From positions 5,850,501 to 5,914,500 of the forward strand of contig NZ_AP024452.1 in the NCBI RefSeq assembly GCF_016865485.1: a DNA stretch of 64,000 bases, given 5' to 3'. Shown here one piece after another: positions 1-9,360 of this stretch. Origin of the DNA: Luteitalea sp. TBR-22. Lineage in GTDB: Bacteria; Acidobacteriota; Vicinamibacteria; Vicinamibacterales; Vicinamibacteraceae. Position 1 is the first letter of the stretch; every line of letters starts with the position of its first letter. The position numbers and the translations under genes were made by a program. The notes beneath the pieces were generated by a model. That model was given only the letters and a program-made list of their open reading frames with translations, had not been told where the DNA came from and made no database searches.

Positions 1-437
1 AAACCGGAGTGGAACCCCGAGTCGGCGTTGATCGGCAGCAGGTACTCGCGGAAACGGAAGGCCGCCAGCCGGTCCTCGAGTTCGCCCCGGAACATGTCGA
101 GCGTGATGCGGTCGGCGTCAGGCAACGACGCGCCATCGAGCTTGCTGGCGGCGTCGAGGAACCGTTGGGTGTCCTGGGCGCGGCGCTGCTCGTCGGCGAT
201 GGACTCCTTCGAGAGCTGGCCGTCGAACCGGTGGTCGCCGACCGTGGTGGCAAACTGCGGGTTCTCCCGCAGCCGCCACTCCCACTCGGCGTCGAGCAGG
301 GCGGCCAGCTCGCGCTGGGTCGGCGTCCTGGCGTCTCCGGCACCGGCGGACGAGGGCGTGGTCGTCGCCTCCCGGCAGGCGCTGGCGGCCAGCAGCAGGA
401 CGACGAGGACGGGCGGGACGAGGAGGTTGGGGCGCAT
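1..437 (-). CDS. DUF885-family lipoprotein, N-terminal part, cut by the window edge
   Basis: The leftward reading frame opens with ATG at 435-437 and runs off the left edge, so about 145 N-terminal residues are visible. The first ~20 residues are a hydrophobic leader ending LLAASAC, a plausible lipobox with Cys 20. After a Thr/Ser/Ala-rich linker comes a segment with WEWRLRENPQFATTVGDHRF, typical of the start of DUF885 proteins, which are large exported proteins suspected to be metallopeptidases. The part that would carry catalytic residues lies outside the window. The family call rests on this N-terminal motif only. Confidence 0.7.
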   Translation of the reverse strand, partial: MRPNLLVPPVLVVLLLAASACREATTTPSSAGAGDARTPTQRELAALLDAEWEWRLRENPQFATTVGDHRFDGQLSKESIADEQRRAQDTQRFLDAASKLDGASLPDADRITLDMFRGELEDRLAAFRFREYLLPINADSGFHSG

Positions 438-633
438 CGGCGAGATTCCCCGGTCGGGCTTGACCGAACGGCTGCCAGCCTACTGCATCCGGCCGCCACC
501 CCGCCCCATCGTCAGAAGGGGAGGACGCGCGGGACCGGTGCCCCGGCCTGCCGGCGCCCGCCGCCCCTGTAGGCCGAGGGCGCTGATGGCGATACACTGC
601 AAGGTCGGACGCTCGGTCGTCCCGGAGGAACAC

Positions 634-1587
634 ATGTCTGCACTCAGGTTCGGCGCGCGCCTCGTGGCGGCGGCCACGATCGCGGTCGCATTCGTCCTGG
701 CGGGAACTCCCGCCGCTGCCCAGACCACCGGCGCCATCAGGGGCAAGGTGGTCGACGGCAAGGGTCAGCCGGTCGACAAGGCCGTGGTGACGATCGAGTT
801 CAAGGGCGGCACCGCCCAGGTCCGTGAGGTCAAGACCAACAAGCGTGGCGAGTTCACGCAGGTCGGCCTGCAGCCCGGTCCCTACTACGTCGTCGTGAAG
901 GCCGATGCCGGCCAGGCGGCCGACCAGATCCAGGTCCCGGTCGGCAACGCGCAGGAGATGAGCTTCACGCTCAAGCCGGCCTCCAAGGGCATGTCGGCCG
1001 AGGAGACCGCCTTCCGCAAGACGTTCGACGAGGGCGTGACGGCGCTCGGCGCCAAGAAGCACGACGAGGCGATCGCGAAGTTCAACGAGGCCATCAAGAT
1101 GCAGGCCGACTGCTACGCCTGCTACATGAACGTCGGCTCGGCGCACTACGAGAAGAAGGAACTCGACAAGGCCGAGGCCGCCTTCAAGAAGGCCGCCGAG
1201 CTCAAGCCCGACGACCCGAAGCCGGTGACCGTGCTGGCCGACCTGTACAACAGCCAGGGCAAGCGCGAGGAAGCCGCGGCCATGGCCACCAAGGCGGCGG
1301 CGCTCGGCGCGGCCGGTGGCGGCGGCTCGGCGCAGGACAGCTACAACCAGGGCGTGATCCTGTGGAACGCCGGCAAGATTGCCGAGGCCAAGGCCCAGTT
1401 CGAGGCAGCCGTGAAGGCCGATCCGAACTACGCCGAGGCCAACTACTGGGTCGGCATGTCCAACCTCAACGGCGGCAACATGCCGGAGGCCCTGAAGTAC
1501 TTCGAGAACTACCTGAAGCTCGCCCCCAACGGCCCCATGGCCGCCCAGGCCAAGGGCATCGTCGACCAGCTGAAGCCGAAGGAGTGA
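634..1587 (+). CDS. secreted TPR protein with carboxypeptidase-regulatory-like domain
   Basis: 317 aa. The start is ATG 634, chosen because GGAGG lies 9 nt upstream and a Sec signal peptide follows directly (residues 1-30, ending PAAAQ). Residues about 32-113 look like a carboxypeptidase regulatory-like beta-sandwich (GAIRGKVVDGKGQPV), a common extracellular domain in Acidobacteria and Bacteroidetes. Residues about 130-315 hold several TPR units (for example AIAKFNEAIKMQADCYACYM and AEAAFKKAAELKPDDPKPV), split by an Ala/Gly linker near residue 225. It is probably a periplasmic scaffold or binding protein; no enzymatic motif is visible. Its stop overlaps the yggS start by one base (TGATG), suggesting cotranscription. 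Confidence 0.85.
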   Translation: MSALRFGARLVAAATIAVAFVLAGTPAAAQTTGAIRGKVVDGKGQPVDKAVVTIEFKGGTAQVREVKTNKRGEFTQVGLQPGPYYVVVKADAGQAADQIQVPVGNAQEMSFTLKPASKGMSAEETAFRKTFDEGVTALGAKKHDEAIAKFNEAIKMQADCYACYMNVGSAHYEKKELDKAEAAFKKAAELKPDDPKPVTVLADLYNSQGKREEAAAMATKAAALGAAGGGGSAQDSYNQGVILWNAGKIAEAKAQFEAAVKADPNYAEANYWVGMSNLNGGNMPEALKYFENYLKLAPNGPMAAQAKGIVDQLKPKE

Positions 1588-2291
1588 TGGCGGACGCGCT
1601 GGATACCGGGATTGCCGGGCGGCTGGCCGCCATCCGGCAACGCGTCGCCAGCGCCGCGATCCGCAGCGGACGGTCTCCCGAGGCCGTCCGCCTCGTCGCC
1701 GTCAGCAAGACGTTCGGCCCCGAGGCGGTGCGAGCCGCCCATGCCGCCGGGCAGCTGGATTTCGGTGAGAACCGGGTCCAGGAGGGCCTAGCCAAGCAGG
1801 CCGCCACCGCCGACCTCCCCCTCCGGTGGCACCTGATCGGCCACCTGCAGTCCAACAAGGCCAACAAGGTGCCGGGCGTGTTCGCCTCGGTGGAGTCGGT
1901 GGACAGCATCGACCTGCTCGAACGGCTCTCACGCGCCGCCGCGCAGGGGCGCCGCCCGCTCTCGGTCCTGATCCAGGTCGACCTGGCGCACGAGGCCACC
2001 AAGTCCGGGCTCGACGAGGCCCTGCTGCGCCCCCTGCTCGCCCGGGCCGCCGAACTCCCCGGAGTGCGGGTGGATGGCCTGATGCTGCTGCCGCCGTTTG
2101 CCGACGACGTCGAGCAGGTGCGCCCGTGGTTCCGTCGCCTCCGGACCCTGCGCGACACGCTGCTGGCCGAAGGCGTGCCCGAGGCGCAATTGCGCGAGCT
2201 CTCCATGGGGATGTCGCACGATTTCGAGGTGGCCATCGAGGAAGGCGCCACCATCGTCCGCGTCGGGTCGGCCATTTTCGGCGCGCGGTGA
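1587..2291 (+). CDS. yggS: PLP homeostasis protein, YggS/PROSC family
   Basis: 234 aa, normal for the family. Single-domain TIM-barrel protein that binds pyridoxal 5'-phosphate and buffers cellular PLP; it has no known catalytic turnover. Diagnostic motifs are LVAVSKTF with the PLP-binding Lys 41, FGENRVQE, WHLIGHLQSNKA, a segment matching the usual SMGMSxDFExAIxxGAT, and the C-terminal VRVGSAIFGAR. The ATG at 1587 shares its A with the stop codon of the preceding TPR gene. In many bacteria yggS sits near cell-division genes; here the next gene is a DivIVA protein, which fits that pattern. Confidence 0.95.
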   Translation: MADALDTGIAGRLAAIRQRVASAAIRSGRSPEAVRLVAVSKTFGPEAVRAAHAAGQLDFGENRVQEGLAKQAATADLPLRWHLIGHLQSNKANKVPGVFASVESVDSIDLLERLSRAAAQGRRPLSVLIQVDLAHEATKSGLDEALLRPLLARAAELPGVRVDGLMLLPPFADDVEQVRPWFRRLRTLRDTLLAEGVPEAQLRELSMGMSHDFEVAIEEGATIVRVGSAIFGAR

Positions 2292-2300
2292 CCGTCCGGA

Positions 2301-2327
2301 GACCGTCGCCCAAGGGCGACGGCTACG
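2301..2327. repeat. short palindromic REP-like element
   Basis: Ten bases after the yggS stop there is an imperfect palindrome, CCGTCGCCCAAGGGCGACGG, followed by CTACG. The same core (an inverted repeat of CCGTCGC followed by CTACG) appears at 33376-33403 and 34473-34500. It may act as a weak transcription terminator or simply be an interspersed palindrome. It has no T-tract. Confidence 0.55.
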
Positions 2328-2353
2328 CCCGGGACCGGCGACGGCGGCGCAGT

Positions 2354-2462
2354 GGCAGGTGTAGGCCGGCCTTGGCAGGTGCAGGCGTCGGCCTTGGCAG
2401 GTGTAGGCGTCGGCTTGGCAGGTGTAGGCGTCGGCTTGGCAGGTGTAGGCGTCGGCCTTGGC
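2354..2462. repeat. tandem repeat, ~21 bp unit, five copies
   Basis: Five copies of a unit beginning GGCAGGTGTAGGCGTCGG start at 2354, 2374, 2396, 2417 and 2438, giving periods of 20, 22, 21 and 21 bp. The first copy is degenerate and the last three are near identical. The gap between yggS and the DivIVA gene is 349 bp (2292-2640). Apart from this array and the palindrome at 2301-2327 I see no gene or clear promoter in it. Twenty-one bp is three times the heptamer period seen in other spacers of this window. Confidence 0.8.
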
Positions 2463-2640
2463 CGACGCTGTGGACTCCGCACGACCCTGCCCCAACTCCG
2501 TCATTCCACGTCGGAGAATCGTCACCGCGCGGACCGTTTCCGACGACAGACCTACAGTTTGCCGGCGGAAATGCTGATACTTCTGGCGTGGTACGGTATG
2601 TGCTTCCTCAATCCACGCTGAATCGCAGGAGTTCCGGCTC

Positions 2641-3528
2641 ATGAAAGTCACGCCTCTCGATTTGCGCCAGACGCATCTCTCCTCGTCCCTTCGGGGTTAC
2701 GACCGCGACGAAGTGCGCACGCTGCTGGCCGACGCCGCCGACGACTACGAGGCGGCCCTGCGCGAGCTCGATCGCCTTCGGCAGGAACTGGCCGAGGCCA
2801 AGACCCAGCTCGGGGAGCACCGCGACCGCGAGGAGAACCTGCGCAACACCCTCCTCACGGCGCAGAAGGTCGCCGACCAGATCCGCGAGAACGCCGGCAA
2901 GGAAGCGGAAGTGCTCCTGCGCGACGCCGAGACGCGGTCACAGGCGATGCTCAAGGACGCCGAGCTCCGGTCGACGACCCAGCTGGGCGACGCGGAGTCC
3001 AAGGCGCAGGCCCTGGTCTCGACGGCGCAGACGCGCAGCATGAGCCTCACCACCGACGCCGAGATGCGCGCCGCCGCGACGCTCCGCGAGGCCGACGCCA
3101 AAGCGGAGGCGACGGTGCGCGACGCCTCGACGCGCGCCCAGGCGATGCTGGCCGACGCCGAGAGCCGCTCGCGCACGTTGCTCACCGACGCGCAGTTGCG
3201 CGCCGATGCGACGTTCAACGAGGCCCAGATGCGGTCGGACGCGATGGTCAAGGAGGCGCAGGCGCGCGTCGACGTCCTGCTGCAGAAGACCAACGCCCGG
3301 CTCGACGAGCTCGAGCACGCGGTGTCGGAGATGCGGCTGCGCAAGCGCGACGTCGAGGGCACCCTCGAGCAGTCGATCGCCTCGCTCACCTACGCCCTGG
3401 AGTTCGTGCGCACGCAGGACGCGCGCGACGACAAGGTACGCATGCTGCGTCCGCGGCACGGCGAAGGCAGCGCGGAGAACACGCCGCGCGCACAGCAGCA
3501 GGGCGGCGAGACCGCCATGCGGGGCTGA
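2641..3528 (+). CDS. DivIVA-domain protein with 11-residue repeat coiled coil
   Basis: 295 aa. Residues 1-60 match the DivIVA/Wag31 membrane-binding head: MKVTPLDLRQ, then GYDRDEVRTLLADAADDYE. Such proteins sense negatively curved membrane and organise poles or septa. Residues 84-215 are 12 consecutive 11-residue units of the form DAExRxxAxLx (such as DAETRSQAMLK and DAESRSRTLLT), predicting a long helix with hendecad rather than heptad phase. Residues 216-265 return to an ordinary coil (LDELEHAVSEMRLRKRDVEG). The tail from about 270 is charged and disordered. It is much longer than minimal DivIVA. It lies between yggS and a small membrane protein on the same strand. The head assignment is firm; the cellular role is inferred. 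Confidence 0.88.
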   Translation: MKVTPLDLRQTHLSSSLRGYDRDEVRTLLADAADDYEAALRELDRLRQELAEAKTQLGEHRDREENLRNTLLTAQKVADQIRENAGKEAEVLLRDAETRSQAMLKDAELRSTTQLGDAESKAQALVSTAQTRSMSLTTDAEMRAAATLREADAKAEATVRDASTRAQAMLADAESRSRTLLTDAQLRADATFNEAQMRSDAMVKEAQARVDVLLQKTNARLDELEHAVSEMRLRKRDVEGTLEQSIASLTYALEFVRTQDARDDKVRMLRPRHGEGSAENTPRAQQQGGETAMRG

Positions 3529-3543
3529 CACCGGGGGCGCGCC

Positions 3544-3891
3544 ATGGTCCGTACCCTCGTGCGCCTCGTCATCCTGGGACTGCTGCTGCACGCGGCCGTG
3601 CGCATCGTGCCGGAGTTCTGGCACTACCTGCAGTTCAAGGACGCGGTCGTCGAAGTGGCGAGCTACCCGGGGCGCCGGACCAACGATCAGCTCAGGGCGC
3701 GCATCGCGGAACTCGCCGACGAGAACCAGGTGCCCATCGTCGCCGACGACATCGCGGTCTCCCGCCAGGGGGACCGCGTGCTCGTCTCCACCGCCTGGAC
3801 GGCGCAGCTCGAGTACATCCCGCGCCGTTACTATCCCTACGACTTCATCATCGACGTCGAGGGGCGGCCGGAACGCTTCAACGGCTTCTAG
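3544..3891 (+). CDS. small membrane-anchored hypothetical protein
   Basis: 115 aa, starting 15 nt after the DivIVA stop, so probably in the same operon. Residues 4-20 (TLVRLVILGLLLHAAVR) form one N-terminal transmembrane helix or uncleaved signal. The rest is a soluble domain ending YYPYDFIIDVEGRPERFNGF. The pattern (N-terminal helix, aromatic-rich C-terminus) loosely resembles DUF4845-type proteins that neighbour lepB in other bacteria, and lepB is the convergent neighbour here. That similarity is a weak guess. The stop codon is followed directly by a heptamer array at 3892. Confidence 0.65.
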   Translation: MVRTLVRLVILGLLLHAAVRIVPEFWHYLQFKDAVVEVASYPGRRTNDQLRARIAELADENQVPIVADDIAVSRQGDRVLVSTAWTAQLEYIPRRYYPYDFIIDVEGRPERFNGF

Positions 3892-4020
3892 GAAATTTGA
3901 AATTCGAGATTTGAAATTCTCGCGGCGCGGGCCTTCGGCCACGCGCCTCGGGATGCTGCGCGCGAGCGAAGGCCCTCAGGCCGAGCCGCCCGGAATTTCA
4001 ACTTTCAAATTTCGAATTAC
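3892..4020. repeat. two inverted heptamer arrays between convergent genes
   Basis: Immediately after the stop of the 115-aa gene come four 7-bp units (GAAATTT, GAAATTC, GAGATTT, GAAATTC; 3892-3919). At 3993-4020 lies the inverse array (GAATTTC, AACTTTC, AAATTTC, GAATTAC), and the TAA stop of lepB (4017-4019, minus strand) falls in its last unit. Between them is GC-rich sequence with the inverted pair GGGCCTTCGGCC / GAAGGCCCTCAGGCC. The two AT-rich arms could pair, so this may work as a bidirectional terminator. It is strikingly AT-rich for this genome. Confidence 0.7.
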
Positions 4021-4708
4021 TGGATCTGCTTCCCCAACCGGTTCCACCGGGTCTTGGTGAAGAACCCGGTCAGGCCCGAGAAGAGCTGCTCCATGCCGGG
4101 GCGCTCGTAGTCGGCGGCGTCGCTCTCGAACGACCAGTAGACCGCCACGGCGCGGCCCTTCACGTAGGCCTGCGGCAGGAAGCCCCAGTAGCGGCTGTCC
4201 TGCGAGTTGTCGCGGTTGTCGCCCATCACGAACAGGTGCCCCTCGGGCACGGTCACCGGTCCGTAGGTCTCGCGCTTGTCGAAGGCGGTCATCTCCCCGT
4301 CGGGACGCGGCGGGAGGAGGTAGTGCACGTACGGCTCGTCGAGCGCAGTGCCGTTGACGTACACCTTCTTGTGCCGGAGTTCGAGGGTCTCGCCGGGCAG
4401 GCCGATCACGCGCTTGATGAAGTCGCGCTCGGGATCCTCGGGCGACTTGAACACGACGACGTCGCCGCGTCGGTACTGCCGGATGGGCAGCACGGACTTC
4501 TCGACGCCCGCAGGCGCGAAGAGGAACTTGTTGACGACGAGGTGATCGCCGATCAGCAGGTTGTTCTCCATCGAGCCGGTCGGGATCTTGAAGGCCTGGA
4601 AGCACCAGGTGCGCACGAAGAGCGCCAGGATCACGGCGACGACGATCGACTCGAAGTACTCGCGGGCGGTCCCCTTGGGCGGGGCGCCAACCGGGGCGAC
4701 AGGCGTGC

Positions 4709-4712
<4 letters not shown>
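4017..4712 (-). CDS. lepB: signal peptidase I
   Basis: 231 aa. Membrane-anchored serine protease that removes Sec and Tat signal peptides on the outer face of the inner membrane. One transmembrane helix at residues 22-40. Box B, PTGSMENN, holds the catalytic Ser 47. Box [14 protein letters not shown], holds the catalytic Lys 100. Box E is [14 protein letters not shown]. The ATG overlaps the TGA of lepA by 4 bp (4709-4712), the usual lepA-lepB arrangement implying translational coupling. The C-terminal codons and stop lie in an AT-rich heptamer array. Confidence 0.96.
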
Positions 4713-6514
<1,802 letters not shown>

Positions 6515-6567
6515 GAAAAGCCCTTCATTATAGCGCGCTCGGTGGATCCGGCCTCGCACGCTCGCCC

Positions 6568-6620
6568 TCGGCCTTGGGCCATGGGCCTTCGTACCAACGG
6601 GCTGGGGCTGGGCGCTGGGT
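6568..6620. repeat. left copy of a direct repeat flanking the toxin-antitoxin pair
   Basis: About 53 bp sharing GGGCCTTCGT, a following CCA, then GGGxTGGGG and GCGxTGGG blocks with 7392-7455, in the same orientation and about 70% identical by eye. The two copies bracket the PIN/RHH genes at 6663-7300. Confidence 0.55.
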
Positions 6621-6662
6621 GGGACGGGTGTCGCCCCGAGGCGCCTCGAGGCGCCGACCAGC

Positions 6663-7040
6663 TCAGGCCAGGATGAGAGGCACCGCCTGATCGAGCTGCC
6701 GCAGGTCGTCAGGGTCCGACGTGACGACGTGGTGACCGCGGGCGCGGGCACACAGGACGACCGACGCATCTATGACGTCGGCCGTTCCCGCGACGCCGCA
6801 CAGTTGCCCGGCGTCACGGGCGCGCCGATCGTCCAGGGCAACGACTTCCACCTCGGCCATCCGAAGCAGGCGCGACAGCCGCGCCTGTCGACGGCCGTCC
6901 CGCCAGACCTGCCCCACGACCCCGGCAGGAATCGCCAGTGACCGTCCGAGTTCGTGATTGCGCGCCAGCAGCAGGATGAGCGGGCGATGGTTGCGCTCGA
7001 AGGCGATCAGGGCTCCCGAGTCGAGCGTGAGGCCGGCCAT
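6663..7040 (-). CDS. PIN-domain ribonuclease toxin (VapC-like)
   Basis: 125 aa. PIN-fold nucleases of this size are Mg-dependent RNases that cleave tRNA, rRNA or mRNA when released from their antitoxin. The acidic residues expected at the active site are visible: Asp 7 ([12 protein letters not shown]), Glu 15, Asp 91 (DVIDASVV) and Asp 109/111 (TSDPDD). The gene begins 2 nt after the stop of the upstream RHH-type antitoxin, the usual antitoxin-first order. The target RNA cannot be told from sequence. Confidence 0.88.
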   Translation of the reverse strand: MAGLTLDSGALIAFERNHRPLILLLARNHELGRSLAIPAGVVGQVWRDGRRQARLSRLLRMAEVEVVALDDRRARDAGQLCGVAGTADVIDASVVLCARARGHHVVTSDPDDLRQLDQAVPLILA

Positions 7041-7042
7041 CG

Positions 7043-7300
7043 CTACGTCCGCCGCCTGGCGCCCGGCCGCCCGCCGAGCACCTTGTCGGCCTCGCGCCGC
7101 TCCGCTGGCGTCATCGGCCCGCCTGTCTCGGCGAGCATGTCGTCGAGCAGCACCGCGAGTTCATCGAGGTCCATCTTCTGTTCGAGGGCCGACGCCACGT
7201 AGGCGCTGACGCTCGCGGCGCGCCCCTGCCGCACCGCCTGCCGCGCCCGTTCGGCCAGCCCGCGCGGCAGACTGACCGCAATCTTCTCCGCCCCGTTCAT
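7043..7300 (-). CDS. ribbon-helix-helix antitoxin
   Basis: 85 aa. The N-terminus MNGAEKIAVSLPRGLAERAR, followed by SVSAYVASALEQ, fits the beta-strand, helix, helix pattern of CopG/RHH DNA-binding antitoxins. The charged C-terminal half (residues 45-85) would wrap the PIN toxin. Such proteins usually repress their own promoter, which would lie in 7301-7350. Family call is from pattern and position; the exact antitoxin subfamily is unclear. Confidence 0.8.
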   Translation of the reverse strand: MNGAEKIAVSLPRGLAERARQAVRQGRAASVSAYVASALEQKMDLDELAVLLDDMLAETGGPMTPAERREADKVLGGRPGARRRT

Positions 7301-7352
7301 ACCGGGAGTATGACCAGAATCAGCGTGGGGAACAAGCCCAGGGCTGGGTCAT

Positions 7353-7425
7353 TCCACCTCGCGCTTCGCGCTTCGGTGGAGAGGTCGGCCCCGACCTTCG
7401 GCTATGGGCCCTGGGCCTTCGTCCC
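7353..7425. repeat. interspersed intergenic repeat (copy 1)
   Basis: Begins CCACCTCGCGCTTCGCGCTT and continues through GGTCGGCC and CTGGGCCTTCGT. An inverted relative lies at 9281-9347 (read on the minus strand: CCACCTTCGCGCTCCGCGCT, then GGACAGGTCGGCC and GGGCCTTCG). It is non-coding, with no gene in 7301-7546. Confidence 0.6.
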
Positions 7426-7455
7426 AGTGGGTTGGGGATTCGGCGTTGGGGGGCT
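7392..7455. repeat. right copy of the direct repeat flanking the toxin-antitoxin pair
   Basis: Same orientation as 6568-6620, with the blocks TGGGCC, TGGGCCTTCGT, CCA, GGG, TGGGG and GCG. It overlaps the 3' part of the interspersed repeat at 7353-7425. Confidence 0.55.
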
Positions 7456-7546
7456 GGATTGGTAGGGTCGGCTCAGCGTTTAGTCTGGGCTTGGCCGTAC
7501 TGGCGGTAGCGCCCGCGAGAGGTAGGCGTGTTGGGCCATTCGGCCC

Positions 7547-9124
7547 TCATCGAGGCTTCCCGACCTCGTAGACGCAGAGGCCGTCGCCGCGTGCCGCCAC
7601 GCGGCCGCTGGCGCCGCAGCGCGTGGCGACCTCCAGGACCACGTCTTCCCGGCCACGGGGCGCGAAGTAGCTACCGAATACTGGAATCCACGGGTCGTCC
7701 ACCGTGACCTCGAACCCTTCACGGTAGGCGTGCAGGGCAATGCCAGCGCCGTGGGTCCAGATGAGGGGGCTGAAATGGAAGCGTGGTCGCTTCGCGCCGA
7801 TGGTTGCGAGATGGCGCGTCGTCTCGATGGCCACGACGTACCGAGTCGCGCGCTGCGCCACCTGGTTCAGGGCGTACTCCCGGGCACGCCAGACCACCCC
7901 CGCTGAGGCCGCCGCGAGCGCGACCACGATCACTGCTCGCAGTGCGGTAGTCGTGAACCTGACAATGGCTGGACCGCGCGCGACCGCGCTCAGGACATGC
8001 GCGGCGAGGCAGCCCGCGAGAAGAGCCCCGATGCCCGACATCCAGAACACCTGATAACTGCCCACGCGCCCGACGATCCGCGTCACCGACCACATTGCGA
8101 CAAGGGCGCCGAGCGCGGCGACTGCCGACACTCGTGAGAGCCCTGGATCGCACTTCCGTCGGACCGCCAGGAAGGCGGTGGCACTCACTAGCAGCACGGC
8201 AACCGCGGCCAGGGTCCAGGTCCCGCGCGGCGTGTAGGCGCCACCCCATGCCAGCGTGAACCCCGGCCGCCATGCGCTCGTCAGCGCATCACTCCAGATC
8301 AGCAGCGACTCGAACAAGGAGTGAGTGGGACGCGCAGCCGTGGCGAAGAACGACCAGATGCGCGTGACGTTACCCGGCTGCCCGGTCAGTTGCTCGAAGA
8401 CGGGGGGCAACCAGAGCAGCACGCCGACACCAGTTGCCATCAGCGTCGCGCGGAGCGCAGCAGGGTTCGGCGCGAGCGTCCGGAGCGCAAGTCCGCCCGT
8501 CAGGGCAACGACGACCACGGCGGTGATCCCGACCGACACGCTGGACTGCATGGCGAGCGATGCCGCGACCACGCCCCCCGCCAGCGCCAGTGGCCTGCCC
8601 AGACTGCCCGATGCGCACAGCACCACGGCGGTCATCAGGGGAATCACGATGACGTGGGCATTCCAGGCACTGCCGGCGAGGTCGCCCGCGCGCCAGACGT
8701 ACGCCGACACGGCTGCGGCGATGGCGAGAGCCGACAGGCGCGGCACTGCGGCCAGTCCTCGCCACAGGGCGGCGAGGGCAAGCCCGTTCACCCACAGAGC
8801 GGCCAGCGTGAGACTGAAGGTGGTCGAACCGGCGACGAAATAGACAGGCGCGTGCAGGTAGTACTGCAGCGGTCCAGGGTGATGCCAGCCGTACTGCGAG
8901 TACGGCCCCACGAGCACGGCCCTCCTCAGGGCCGCGCGGGTCGTCATCTCGATCACCGCGACATCGCCGAACGGCACAGCCGCTGGCGTGGTAGCCACAC
9001 ACCATGCCAGTACCAGCACGCATACGCACACGCAACCAACAGCTAGCCACGCCGTCCACGATGCGTCGCCTCGCAACCGGCCCGGCAGCGTCACAGGTAC
9101 AGGCACCCGTCCATGCAGGCCCAT
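7547..9124 (-). CDS. polytopic membrane protein, GT-C glycosyltransferase-like
   Basis: 525 aa from ATG 9122-9124; another in-frame ATG lies at 9155-9157 and neither has a strong ribosome-binding site. About ten hydrophobic segments span residues 20-430, followed by a ~90-residue soluble C-terminal domain. The first periplasmic loop carries PFGDVAVIEMTTRAAL, an acidic D...E pattern like that of lipid-phosphosugar-dependent GT-C enzymes, then YSQYGWHHPGPLQYYLHAPVY, a pattern seen in ArnT/PMT-like proteins. The donor and acceptor cannot be predicted. It stands alone between two repeats. A second GT-C-type protein lies at 55003-56760 but the two are not obvious paralogues. Confidence 0.6.
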   Translation of the reverse strand: MGLHGRVPVPVTLPGRLRGDASWTAWLAVGCVCVCVLVLAWCVATTPAAVPFGDVAVIEMTTRAALRRAVLVGPYSQYGWHHPGPLQYYLHAPVYFVAGSTTFSLTLAALWVNGLALAALWRGLAAVPRLSALAIAAAVSAYVWRAGDLAGSAWNAHVIVIPLMTAVVLCASGSLGRPLALAGGVVAASLAMQSSVSVGITAVVVVALTGGLALRTLAPNPAALRATLMATGVGVLLWLPPVFEQLTGQPGNVTRIWSFFATAARPTHSLFESLLIWSDALTSAWRPGFTLAWGGAYTPRGTWTLAAVAVLLVSATAFLAVRRKCDPGLSRVSAVAALGALVAMWSVTRIVGRVGSYQVFWMSGIGALLAGCLAAHVLSAVARGPAIVRFTTTALRAVIVVALAAASAGVVWRAREYALNQVAQRATRYVVAIETTRHLATIGAKRPRFHFSPLIWTHGAGIALHAYREGFEVTVDDPWIPVFGSYFAPRGREDVVLEVATRCGASGRVAARGDGLCVYEVGKPR

Positions 9125-9280
9125 GATGCTACCGCGGAGGTTGGACTTCGCCGTCATACGAGAGGCTGGGCACTTGGGGCTCTGCGCTGGCCCTGCGCGG
9201 AGCGTCCGTTCTTCGCGCGCCTGAGCGTCGACATGAATGCCGGCGCACACGAACTGCCTGACCTCAAAACCACCCCGCGG

Positions 9281-9347
9281 GCATGCGGACGAGCGAAGGC
9301 CCAAGGCCGACCTGTCCGCCGAAGCGCGGAGCGCGAAGGTGGAAGGC
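9281..9347. repeat. interspersed intergenic repeat (copy 2, inverted)
   Basis: Inverse relative of 7353-7425, between the GT-C gene start and the citrate synthase stop. The blocks GCGAAGG, AAGGCCGACCTGTCC and GCGAAGGTGG match. The two copies bracket the GT-C gene in opposite orientation. Confidence 0.55.
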
Positions 9348-9360
9348 CGTCAGGCTCCCC

